Source: JACCSI01 sp035575715
GTDB lineage: Bacteria > Acidobacteriota > Vicinamibacteria > Vicinamibacterales > UBA2999
Direction of reading: 5' to 3'
Assembly: GCA_035575715.1 (NCBI GenBank)
Contig: DATLXN010000022.1
Location: forward strand, 62,001-126,000
DNA length: 64,000 bases
Shown: positions 32,164 to 40,073 of the stretch, piece after piece
Layout: the number at the start of each line of letters is the position of its first letter
Position numbering within the stretch: position 1 is the first letter of the stretch
Notes under the pieces: model-generated
The model's input: the letters and a program-made list of their open reading frames with translations, nothing else
What the model was told of the DNA's origin: nothing
Database searches by the model: none
Position numbers and translations under genes: made by a program

Positions 32164-33510
32164 TCAGCGGCGCGCGGTTGCAGTCACCTGCACGCCGTGT
32201 TTCGCCCGCAGCGTGATCAGCGGCTGCGCGACCACCGGATGGCCGGGAACGACGGTGAGCCGCCACTGTTGAGCCAGTGTTGCGACGACGAGAATCAATT
32301 CCATCCACGCAAATTGCTCGCCGATGCATTGGCGAACGCCGCCGCCAAACGGGAAGTAGGCAAACTTCGGCAGCGCCTCTTTGAACTGCGTCGTCCAACG
32401 GTCGGGGTCAAAGCGTTCCGGGTCCGGATAGAACCGCGCATCGCGCTGGATCACGTATTGGCTCATCAACACCATTGCGCGCGCCGGCACGGTGTACTCG
32501 CCAACATTGAAGTCATTGATGGCACGCCGCCCGATCATCCAGGCGGGCGGGTAGAGCCGCATTGATTCGGTGATCAGCCGCTCAGTAAATTTGAGCCGGC
32601 CCAGATCCGCCATCGCCGGCAGCTGTCCACCCAGGACGCGCTCGAGTTCTTCGTGCAGCGCCGCCTCCACGGCGGGATGCTGGCTGAGGAGGTACCACGT
32701 CCAGGTCAGCGCGTTCGCCGTCGTTTCGTGGCCGGCGAGCAGAATGGTCATCGCCTCGTCGCGAATCTGTAAATCTGAAAGAGTCGGTGCGGGGCCGTCA
32801 TCGTCGATGTCATCGCGCACGGCCAGGAGCATCGACAGCAGATCACCGCGGTCTCCGGTCGCGCGACGCTCGGCGATCATTTCGTAGATCAAGGCGTCCA
32901 GCTTGGCGCGTGCCAGGCGGGCACGCCGCAGCTTGCCGAAGGGCAGCTTGTCGATCAGTTCCGAGAACGGCAGAAGCGCCAGCCAGAACGTTTCAAGGAC
33001 CTCGGTGACCGCTTTGCCGACGACATCGGCGCGCGACTCGACATCCTTGTCGAACAGCGTCTTGCCGACGATGGCGAGGGTCAGCCGCATCATTTCTTTC
33101 GACACGTCGAACTGCTCGCCCGTTTTCCACCGCTCCCCCATCGCCGCCGCGCGGTCGACCATCGTCTGCGCATAATCCGCGATGCGATCGCGATGAAAGG
33201 CCGGCTGCAGCAAACGACGCTGACGCAGGTGTGCGGCGCCTTCGCTGGTCAGCAATCCTTCGCCGAGCAATTTCTTGGCGCGTTCAAGTCCGCGGCTTTT
33301 CGTAAAATTCTTCTGCTGTGTCACCAGCACCTCGCGGATGTACTGCGGGTGGTTGAGCAGATAGACCTTTTCCGCGCCGAGCTTGAAAAACGTGATGTCG
33401 CCGTAGGTCTGGGTCAGGCTGCTGAACAGCGACAACGGATTGCGCCCCGGCATGATCAACGTCCCGAGCAGCGGCGCCTTAGGGCCGGGCGGACGAACGG
33501 CGGTGGCCAT
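32164..33510 (-). CDS. cytochrome P450
   Basis: A 448-residue soluble P450 with all hallmarks: the I-helix oxygen-binding motif LLAGHETTAN, the ExxR motif in TESMRLYP, a PERFDPDRW meander, and the haem-binding loop FGGGVRQCIGEQFAW with the proximal Cys. It lacks an N-terminal membrane anchor, beginning MATAVRPPGPKAPLLGTL. No ferredoxin or reductase gene is adjacent, so redox partners lie elsewhere. Similarity in layout to CYP110/CYP102-like bacterial enzymes suggests fatty-acid or terpenoid substrates, which is only a guess. The ATG at 33510 is preferred to 33528. Confidence 0.93.
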   Translation of the reverse strand: MATAVRPPGPKAPLLGTLIMPGRNPLSLFSSLTQTYGDITFFKLGAEKVYLLNHPQYIREVLVTQQKNFTKSRGLERAKKLLGEGLLTSEGAAHLRQRRLLQPAFHRDRIADYAQTMVDRAAAMGERWKTGEQFDVSKEMMRLTLAIVGKTLFDKDVESRADVVGKAVTEVLETFWLALLPFSELIDKLPFGKLRRARLARAKLDALIYEMIAERRATGDRGDLLSMLLAVRDDIDDDGPAPTLSDLQIRDEAMTILLAGHETTANALTWTWYLLSQHPAVEAALHEELERVLGGQLPAMADLGRLKFTERLITESMRLYPPAWMIGRRAINDFNVGEYTVPARAMVLMSQYVIQRDARFYPDPERFDPDRWTTQFKEALPKFAYFPFGGGVRQCIGEQFAWMELILVVATLAQQWRLTVVPGHPVVAQPLITLRAKHGVQVTATARR

Positions 33511-33542
33511 GAGGGCGTTGTAGCACACGTCAGCGGTGTCGC

Positions 33543-33570
33543 GAGTCGGGAGTCAGGGGTCGGAGGGCGG
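33543..33570. repeat. short heptamer array (GAGTCGG)
   Basis: Four units, GAGTCGG, GAGTCAG, GGGTCGG and AGGGCGG, lie between the pRiA4b/DUF6429 gene end (33575) and the P450 start (33510). Its reverse complement contains CCGACCCCTGA, which also occurs in the array at 6842. Confidence 0.7.
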
Positions 33571-33574
33571 GGGG

Positions 33575-34303
33575 CTACAGCTTTTTGATTTGCGCTAAGA
33601 GCGCGGTCGCGTGGGCAACCCCGGCATCGGTGAGCGCCACTGACTTTCGGTCGGGCGCCGTTTCGATCAAACCAGCCTCCTCCAGTCCCTCGAGGATTTC
33701 CACGCGCAGCGTTTTCGACGCCTCTCGCACACCGCGGCGTGTCGGGCGCGACCCAAGTGACAACACGGCAAGGGTCAGCTGTGCGAGCAATTGGCGATCC
33801 GGCGGGGCATCTGGCCCGGCGGGAAACTGCGGCGAGGCCTGCTCGCGAAACGCGGCGCGCAGGCGTCGATTGACACCATCGGCATCCGCACCACTGATGC
33901 AGGTCACCGTCCGTATCAATGCGTCGTGCACGGCAACATGGGTGACACGCACGCGCGCCTCATCGCGAAAGTTGTAGATGTAATCGAAGCCGCTCTTCGC
34001 CTGCGCAAAGGCCTGTGCAACCGTCACGGTGCGGGCCTCCCCGGCCCATGCATCCGGCTCTTGGTCCTCTTGGTCGTCGTCTTGATCCAACCGCGGACCG
34101 AATTCGCGATCGGCGACTTCGAAAACGTACGGGTGCCGGTCTTGCCACTCCATGACGGTCTGGATCGCCTGATGCAGATCGTCCAGGCGGAGGTCTGCCG
34201 GGACGCGGAGGATGAAACCCGGCCCTGGGCTGAGGGGCGGCCAGGCAGACGGCTGGGTAAGCGAATCCCGGATTTCAATCCTGACATCCAGTGAACGGGC
34301 CAT
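33575..34303 (-). CDS. pRiA4b ORF-3-like protein with DUF6429-type C-terminus
   Basis: A 242-residue protein. The first ~150 residues match the plasmid pRiA4b ORF-3 fold: ILRVPADLRLDDLHQAIQTVMEW, HPYVFEV, and YIYNFRDEARVRVTH. The last ~70 residues (LAVLSLGSRPTRRGVREASK ... VALTDAGVAHATALL) look like DUF6429, a winged-helix-like module. Both are often carried by plasmids or IS-type elements. The ATG at 34303 follows from the domain boundary. The gene is divergent from a truncated response-regulator gene, so it may mark a past insertion or rearrangement. Confidence 0.75.
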   Translation of the reverse strand: MARSLDVRIEIRDSLTQPSAWPPLSPGPGFILRVPADLRLDDLHQAIQTVMEWQDRHPYVFEVADREFGPRLDQDDDQEDQEPDAWAGEARTVTVAQAFAQAKSGFDYIYNFRDEARVRVTHVAVHDALIRTVTCISGADADGVNRRLRAAFREQASPQFPAGPDAPPDRQLLAQLTLAVLSLGSRPTRRGVREASKTLRVEILEGLEEAGLIETAPDRKSVALTDAGVAHATALLAQIKKL

Positions 34304-34430
34304 CTGCCCAGTATGAAGCGCGGGGACAGTTTCGGCGTCGAGTGTCGAAAAACAGCACCGTTGCTCCGCTATCTGGACCAGACTCATCTGACGCAGACCC
34401 CTATAAACAGAAGTGGTGGCGCGGCGGGTC

Positions 34431-34916
34431 TAGACGGCCGATGCGCTGCGAAGTGCCCTGGCCGGCGGCGTCTGGGACCTCGCGATTGCCGACTACACCA
34501 TGCCCGGCTTCGGCGGCATGAAGGCGCTGCACATGATTCGCGAGCACGGGCTTGACCTCCCGTTCATCTTCGTGTCAGGACCATTGGCGAAGACATTGCC
34601 GTCCAAGCGATGCGCGACGGCGCCAGCGATTACCTGATGAAAGGCCAGCTGGCGCGGCTCGCCCCTGCGGTTGCGCGGGAGATGCGCGAAGCGAGCGTGC
34701 GCCGTGAACGCAATCGGGCCACCGAGCGACTGGCGTATCTCGCCTATCACGACGCGCTGACCGATCTGCCCAATCGCGCGCTGCTCCACGAACGGCTGCA
34801 GCAGGGGATTCTGACGTCGCGGCGCGAGAATTCGCGATGCTGCTGCCGATCACCGATCTCGACGGTGCCGTTCTGGCGGCGAAGAAAATCCTCCACGAAC
34901 TCGAGCGCGCCTGGCG
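34431..34916 (+). pseudogene. remnant REC-GGDEF portion of a degraded REC-GGDEF-EAL gene
   Basis: From about 34431 the sequence aligns with 35890-36730 of the intact gene downstream. It lacks the first half of the receiver domain and carries a one-base frameshift near 34577 (where VSGTIGED should be). It keeps the linker (RLAYLAYHDALTDLPNRALL), then loses nearly all of GGDEF through two deletions near 34831 and 34911. No GGDEF motif remains. This upstream part is not translatable as a cyclase. The EAL half that follows is open. Confidence 0.85.
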
Positions 34917-35759
34917 ATGACCAACGCGATGCGCCACGGCATCGAACATGACCAGTTCGTCCTGGACTACCAACCGATCATTAGCCTTCGCAGTGGACGA
35001 CCGATTGGCGTCGAGGCGTTGCTGCGCTGGAATCATCCGGACCAAGGCCGGTTGATGCCGGACGACTTCATCGCACTCGCCGAGCAGACGGGGCTGATCA
35101 CGCCGTTGACGAGCTTCGCGGTGCAGCGCGCGCTGACAGACTTCCGACCCCCGCTCGGGCAGACGGCCTCACGGCCCGCCGGCCCGCCGGTTCGACCGCT
35201 GTCCATTGCCGTCAACGTCTCACCGCGTACGCTGCACGACACCTCATTTCCGGCACGGATGGCGTCGATGCTGGAGTCCCACGGGGCGGCGCCGGGGACG
35301 GTCACCCTCGAGATCACCGAGAACCTGATCATGTCCGACCCGGATCGGGCGAGGCTCTGCCCGACCGAACTGCATGAACTTGGTGTCTGCCTCACCGTGG
35401 ATGATTTCGGCACCGGCTACTCATCGTTGAGCTATCTGCGTCGGCTTCCAGTCGACGGTCTGAAGATTGATAAGTCATTCGTGATCGGCCTGGCGAACGG
35501 CGAAGACGACGCACTGGTGCTGTCAATTATTGATTTGGCGCATAACCTCCGGCTCACCGTCGTTGCGGAAGGTGTTGAAAAGGAAGCGGTTCGCGACCGT
35601 TTGATTGCAATGGGCTGCGACGCGGCGCAGGGTCATTTCCTCAGCCATCCGGGGCCTGCCGCGGACACTAAGCGGTGGGTAGCTCAGCAAGTCGCCTTTT
35701 GGGTACAGATCTCGCAATGCTCCGGGCGTGTTTCACCCGGGAACGGTTGGGCTGCCTAA
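34917..35759 (+). CDS. EAL-domain protein (surviving half of a degraded REC-GGDEF-EAL gene)
   Basis: A 280-residue open frame covering a whole EAL phosphodiesterase domain: EALLRW, AVNVSPRTLHD, LEITENLIM, DDFGTGYSSLSYL, LKIDKSF, VAEGVE and QGHFLS. The residues for Mg2+ binding and c-di-GMP hydrolysis all appear present. The ATG at 34917 sits at a deletion junction within the former GGDEF region, so expression is uncertain. The last ~30 residues after HPGPAAD are unlike the paralogue. It may be an unexpressed relic or a stand-alone phosphodiesterase. Confidence 0.65.
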   Translation: MTNAMRHGIEHDQFVLDYQPIISLRSGRPIGVEALLRWNHPDQGRLMPDDFIALAEQTGLITPLTSFAVQRALTDFRPPLGQTASRPAGPPVRPLSIAVNVSPRTLHDTSFPARMASMLESHGAAPGTVTLEITENLIMSDPDRARLCPTELHELGVCLTVDDFGTGYSSLSYLRRLPVDGLKIDKSFVIGLANGEDDALVLSIIDLAHNLRLTVVAEGVEKEAVRDRLIAMGCDAAQGHFLSHPGPAADTKRWVAQQVAFWVQISQCSGRVSPGNGWAA

Positions 35760-35784
35760 CAGCCCCGTTGCAATAACGCGCATC

Positions 35785-37497
35785 ATGAACCCCCTCAAGG
35801 TGCTGATTATCGAAGACTCTGAAGACGACGCCGTGCTGGTCGTGCGTACGCTGGCCCAAGCCGGCTACGAGATCACTTCCAAACGCGTCGCATCAGAGGG
35901 CGCGCTGCGCGATGCCCTCGACACCGCCACGTGGGACGTGGCCATTGCCGACCACACCATGCCCGGGTTCAGCGGCACCCGGGCGCTGGTCGTAGTCCGC
36001 GAACACGACCAGGAACTGCCGTTCATCTTTGTCTCTGGAACGATCGGCGAGGACGTGGCGGTCGCAGCCATGAAACGTGGCGCCGACGACTACATCATGA
36101 AAGGCAATCTGGCGCGGCTGCCACCGGCGGTGGCGCGGGAGCTGCGTGAAGCGGGCGTGCGGCGCGAGCGCGCCAAGGCCAACGAGCGGCTCACCTATCT
36201 GGCCTATCACGACCCGATGACCGATTTGCCGAACCGCGCGCTGCTGCACGATCGCTTGCAGCAAGCGGTGCTGGCGGCGCGACGCGACGAACGGGAACTC
36301 ACCCTCCTGGTCGTCGATCTGGACGGCTTCAAGGAGATCAACGACGCGCTCGGCCACTACGCCGGCGATCTGGTGCTGCAACAGGTGGCCGTGCGGCTGC
36401 GCAGCACGCTGCGCGAATCAGACACCGTCGCGCGACTGGGCGGTGACGAGTTCGCGATCCTGCTGCCGTTTACCGATCTTGACGGCGGTGAACCAGCCGC
36501 GCGCAAGATTCAGCAGGAACTGTCGCAGCCGTTCCTCATCGAGGGTCGTCCGCTGATCGTCAACGCCAGTGTCGGGATTGCCGGCTACCCGGCGCATGGT
36601 GCCACCGGCACCGAGCTGCTGCATAAAGCCGACATCGCGATGTATGCGGCCAAGACCGGGCGGACCGGCTATGCGATGTACGCACCGGGTCATGATCGTG
36701 GCAGTGATCAACGGCTCAGCTTGATGACCGCCATGCGGCAGGGGATCGCGTCGCAGCAATTCGTTCTCGAATATCAGCCGGTGGTGGACCTGCGCAGCGG
36801 ATTGACTCTCGGCGTCGAGGCGTTGATCCGGTGGGAACACCCCGACCAGGGCCGGCTCTGTCCCGAAGACTTCATTCATCTCGCCGAGCACACCGGGTTG
36901 ATCACGCCGCTGACCCGCTTCACCATCGAGCGCGCCCTTGCCGAGTGGCCGCTCAACGACGGCGAGCTGCCTTTTTCGATTGCGGTCAATCTCTCACCGC
37001 GGACGTTGCACGATCCGGCGTTGCCAGACCAAATCGACAAGATCCTCACGACTCGCGGTGCCAAGCCGAGCGCGCTGGCGCTCGAAATCACCGAAAACCT
37101 GATCATGTCGGACCCCGAACAGTCGTCGCGAAGCCTCAATGAGCTGCACGACATGGGCATTCGGCTGATTGTCGACGACTTCGGCACCGGGTATTCGTCG
37201 CTCAGCTATCTGCGCCGGCTGCCGGTCGACGGTTTGAAGATCGATCAATCGTTCGTGGTTGGGCTGGCCAACGGCGAGGACGATGCGCTGGTGCGATCGA
37301 TTATCGACCTCGCCCATAATTTGCGGTTGAGTGTAATTGCCGAAGGGGTTGAGACGGCGGAAGTGTGCGATCAGCTAATTGCACTCGGCTGCGATGCCGC
37401 GCAGGGCCATCACTTCGCTCGGCCCGCGGCGGCGCCGAAGATTGCGCTGTGGCTGGCAGGTCAGGCGGGCCTCGACGACCGGCCGGTTAGCATTTAG
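35785..37497 (+). CDS. response regulator with GGDEF and EAL domains
   Basis: A 570-residue protein. The receiver domain starts LKVLIIEDSEDDAVLV, with phospho-acceptor Asp in IADHTMPG and Lys in DYIMKG. GGDEF follows with LGGDEFAIL and the DxDxFKxIND metal motif (DLDGFKEIND). EAL has EALIRW, EITENLIM, DDFGTGYSSL, KIDQSF, AEGVE and QGHHFA. Both cyclase and phosphodiesterase sites look intact, so it may make or break c-di-GMP under phosphorylation control. No histidine kinase is adjacent. The start at 35785 (MNPLKVL) is set by the receiver domain. The stop lies in a heptamer repeat. Confidence 0.92.
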   Translation: MNPLKVLIIEDSEDDAVLVVRTLAQAGYEITSKRVASEGALRDALDTATWDVAIADHTMPGFSGTRALVVVREHDQELPFIFVSGTIGEDVAVAAMKRGADDYIMKGNLARLPPAVARELREAGVRRERAKANERLTYLAYHDPMTDLPNRALLHDRLQQAVLAARRDERELTLLVVDLDGFKEINDALGHYAGDLVLQQVAVRLRSTLRESDTVARLGGDEFAILLPFTDLDGGEPAARKIQQELSQPFLIEGRPLIVNASVGIAGYPAHGATGTELLHKADIAMYAAKTGRTGYAMYAPGHDRGSDQRLSLMTAMRQGIASQQFVLEYQPVVDLRSGLTLGVEALIRWEHPDQGRLCPEDFIHLAEHTGLITPLTRFTIERALAEWPLNDGELPFSIAVNLSPRTLHDPALPDQIDKILTTRGAKPSALALEITENLIMSDPEQSSRSLNELHDMGIRLIVDDFGTGYSSLSYLRRLPVDGLKIDQSFVVGLANGEDDALVRSIIDLAHNLRLSVIAEGVETAEVCDQLIALGCDAAQGHHFARPAAAPKIALWLAGQAGLDDRPVSI

Positions 37498-37508
37498 CAT
37501 TTAGCAGT
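37488..37508. repeat. heptamer repeat TAGCATT x2 plus TAGCAGT
   Basis: Three seven-base units overlap the end of the REC-GGDEF-EAL gene. Its last codons AGC ATT and the TAG stop (37495-37497) are repeat units. The same TAGCATT unit closes the array at 49867-49929. Confidence 0.8.
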
Positions 37509-37527
37509 TCGTAGCGTGGGCCGGGGC

Positions 37528-39267
37528 CTACACCACGCGGTCAATTTCGTTTTTGATCCGGGTCAGTTCGCCGCTAATCACTTCGAGTTCCTTATCCACA
37601 CTCGTTAACTTCTCGTGTTCGGCGCGCACGAAGCGGGTGTATGGTCCGACGGCTTCCAGCACCGACCGCGCGCTGCGATCGACTTCGCGCTGGAACTGGC
37701 CGCGCAGGCCGCCCATCAACTCGGTCCGCATCCGCTCGATACGCTCGCGCAACTGCGACTTTGCCTGCGCGCGCTTGGACGGGATGATAAACATCCCCAA
37801 GATGGCGATTGCACTCGCCGCGACAATCCCGGTGACATCCGCCGCGGTGGTCGTCGCGAGCACGGTCACCAGGGCGCCCAGGCCGATCGCTCCGGCCTGC
37901 GCCAGCGCCGCGCCGGCGACGGCGGCGCGGACGCCGTCGGCCATCTTCGACGCCTCGTTCTCGCGGTCATAGCTGTCGACCGCCTGATTCGCCGCGCGCC
38001 CGACCGTCTCGATCAACTTCTGCCGGTCGTACTGGAACGTCCCGGTGTCGCCGCCGACGACCCGGCCTTCATGCGCCGTGCGTCGGCGATTGACATGGTC
38101 GGTCACTGCCTGCCATTGCCGTAGCTCGCTCGCGACCATCCAGTCAATGACGTCGTGCACCTGCTTCTCGATCTGCTGCGGCGAGTCGGCGACGACCTTG
38201 CGCTCGAACTCGCGCTGGATCCGCGCCTTGTTGAGCAGGTCAGGAATGCGCCCAACCCGCAGCGTGTCATCGAAGAAGGCAATGCCGCGGTTCTCGAATT
38301 GCTGCAGCACGTTATCGATCTCGGCGAGTCGGAACTCGAACTCGCGCGACAGGTCGGTGCGATAGACGTCAAGTTGACGCTCGATATCTTCGATCGCCTG
38401 GAGATCCTGCTGCAGGATGCCGTTGCGCACCTTGATCGTCTCTCTGGTCGTCTGCACCAGTCGCGTACCGATACCGAGTGGATTGAGCAGCTTCAGCCGC
38501 AGCCGTTCTTTTTCGTCAAGCGTCGTGCTGATGTACTTTTCGAGTTCGTCGAAGCGATCGCCAGGCACCGGGTCGCCCACCGGCTCGCCCAGTTTCTGAC
38601 GCAGGGCGCGGCGTGCCGACACCGGGAAAATTTCGGGCTCCGCACCCAGCAGCGTTCGCGCGTGCTCGGCGACGAAGGCGCGCACCTGTTCACGCTCTTC
38701 AGGACGCTCGAGCAGATCGATCTTGTTGATCACGACCACCACCTTCTTGCCCCAGTCCTTGATCGCCTGCAAAAACGATCGCTCACTTTCGGTGAAGGGT
38801 CGGTCGGCGGAGGTGACGAACAGCACCAGATCGGCTTGCGGCACAAATTCGCTGGTCAGCCGCTCGTGCTCACGAAAGATCGCGTTGGTGCCGGGCGTGT
38901 CGACGATGTTGATGTCCTGCAACAGGGCGACCGGCGCGGTGACGATGTCGGCACCCGAGGCATCGGCGCGGCGCTCGCGGGTCTCTCCGTACTGCAGGAT
39001 CTGAAGCTTGGTCGTGGTCGGTGTGACGCCTTCTTCGAGCACGCGGGCGCCGGCGAGTGAGTTCACGAATGCGCTCTTTCCGGCATTGAACTCGCCGATG
39101 ACGACGAGCAGAAAGAGGCGATCCAGCTGAGCGATAGATCGCTCCAGAGCCGAGCGCTCCGTCTCGGGCGTGTCGAATCGCTCGAGCGCGCGTTGGAGTT
39201 TCGCGAGCCATTCGCGTTCGTCAGTCACGTGTTGGCGTGTGCGGTCTTGCAGGAAGCGGCCGAGCAT
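37528..39267 (-). CDS. bacterial dynamin-like GTPase
   Basis: A 579-residue dynamin-family GTPase: P-loop GEFNAGKS (58-65), a G2 Thr run in VTPTTTK, G3 DTPGTN, and G4 NKID. Long helical stalk regions flank a hydrophobic segment (about residues 440-500, LGALVTVLATTTAADVTG and SAIAILGMFII) that probably forms a membrane paddle. A coiled-coil C-terminus ends KLTSVDKELEVISGEL. Such proteins bend, fuse or repair membranes, and some act against phage. It stands alone here rather than as the usual tandem pair. Confidence 0.9.
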   Translation of the reverse strand: MLGRFLQDRTRQHVTDEREWLAKLQRALERFDTPETERSALERSIAQLDRLFLLVVIGEFNAGKSAFVNSLAGARVLEEGVTPTTTKLQILQYGETRERRADASGADIVTAPVALLQDINIVDTPGTNAIFREHERLTSEFVPQADLVLFVTSADRPFTESERSFLQAIKDWGKKVVVVINKIDLLERPEEREQVRAFVAEHARTLLGAEPEIFPVSARRALRQKLGEPVGDPVPGDRFDELEKYISTTLDEKERLRLKLLNPLGIGTRLVQTTRETIKVRNGILQQDLQAIEDIERQLDVYRTDLSREFEFRLAEIDNVLQQFENRGIAFFDDTLRVGRIPDLLNKARIQREFERKVVADSPQQIEKQVHDVIDWMVASELRQWQAVTDHVNRRRTAHEGRVVGGDTGTFQYDRQKLIETVGRAANQAVDSYDRENEASKMADGVRAAVAGAALAQAGAIGLGALVTVLATTTAADVTGIVAASAIAILGMFIIPSKRAQAKSQLRERIERMRTELMGGLRGQFQREVDRSARSVLEAVGPYTRFVRAEHEKLTSVDKELEVISGELTRIKNEIDRVV

Positions 39268-39302
39268 GGAGCGCTGGAATGCAATCGGCGAGCCTGCCGG
39301 GA

Positions 39303-39322
39303 TGTGCTACATTGTGCTACAT
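39303..39322 (+). promoter_or_regulatory. direct-repeat operator/-10 region of the Phd-PIN pair
   Basis: TGTGCTACAT is repeated exactly, back to back, at 39303-39312 and 39313-39322, running into the antitoxin start codon. Similar TGTRCTACA repeats commonly precede Phd-type antitoxin genes and combine a -10-like TACAT with a repressor site. Translation would be nearly leaderless. Function is inferred from position and form. Confidence 0.5.
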
Positions 39323-39650
39323 GGGTGAACGGCAGAAGGGCCAGCGTCCCGCGCCAGTGGTCCGCGAGACCTCGCAGACCGTCGGCGTCCGTGAGCTCCG
39401 GCAGAATCTCAGCGTGTATCTCGATCGGGTGAAGGCTGGAGAAGCGCTCACCGTCACCGAGCACGGCGAGAAAGTGGCAATTCTCAGGCCGATGCCGCTT
39501 GAGTCATCGATGCTGGAACGGCTTGTGGCAGAAGGCAAAGCGCGCCGGCCGACACGTCTGTGGAAAGACGTCCCGCCACCATTGGAGGTGAAGCTTGACA
39601 AAGAGTTGAGTCAGATCCTTCAGGAGATGCGTGAAGAGGAACGCTACTGA
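39321..39650 (+). CDS. Phd/YefM-family antitoxin
   Basis: A 109-residue protein with the Phd/YefM N-terminal core VGVRELRQNLSVYLDRVKAGE, followed by LTVTEHGEKVAILRPMP, which binds DNA. A charged C-terminal tail (LEVKLDKELSQILQEMREEE) would wrap the toxin. The ATG at 39321 follows the direct repeat; a longer frame from 39237 is less likely. The stop codon is followed at once by the toxin ATG. Confidence 0.87.
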   Translation: MGERQKGQRPAPVVRETSQTVGVRELRQNLSVYLDRVKAGEALTVTEHGEKVAILRPMPLESSMLERLVAEGKARRPTRLWKDVPPPLEVKLDKELSQILQEMREEERY

Positions 39651-40049
39651 ATGAGTGCCGTCGCCTACCTTGATGCGTCGGCCATAGTGAAACTGGCGGT
39701 CCGCGAAACGGAAACCGAAGCGCTCGAGCGCTACGCGCTCAATTGTCTGGGCATGCTGTCGTCGCGATGGGGGGCCGTCGAAGCGCGCCGCGCGGCGCAA
39801 CGTGCCTTCCCAGCCGCGAGTGAGCAGCTGGATTACGAAATAGAAGCGCTCTACCTCTACGAAATTACCGAATCGATCCTCGCGCTGGCGGCACGCCTCT
39901 CACCGCATGACTTGCGGACAGGCGACGCCATCCACCTTGCCACCGCCTTGACCATGGCTGAAGCCAAACTCGAGTTTGTCACCTACGATCTGAGGCTCGC
40001 CCGCGCCGCAACCGCCAACGGCCTCCGCGTCGTCCAGCCCGGTCGCTGA
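39651..40049 (+). CDS. PIN-domain toxin (VapC-like)
   Basis: A 132-residue PIN-domain protein: first Asp in AYLDASAIVKLAV, Glu in GAVEARRA, Asp in RTGDAIHLATAL, and the last acidic residue in FVTYDLRLARAA. It is encoded immediately after the Phd-type antitoxin (TGAATG), the standard order for this kind of toxin-antitoxin pair. RNA cleavage is inferred from the family. This is the second PIN toxin in the window, and it is unlike the one at 10031 in both sequence and partner type. Confidence 0.88.
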   Translation: MSAVAYLDASAIVKLAVRETETEALERYALNCLGMLSSRWGAVEARRAAQRAFPAASEQLDYEIEALYLYEITESILALAARLSPHDLRTGDAIHLATALTMAEAKLEFVTYDLRLARAATANGLRVVQPGR

Positions 40050-40073
40050 AACGTTCGCCTCCAGGAGAATTTG

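Noticed and set aside
31529..32398. Longer 289-residue form of the pyridoxamine-oxidase-like protein
   Set aside because: The extra N-terminus overlaps the P450 coding region and is not family-like; a good ribosome site precedes 32050.
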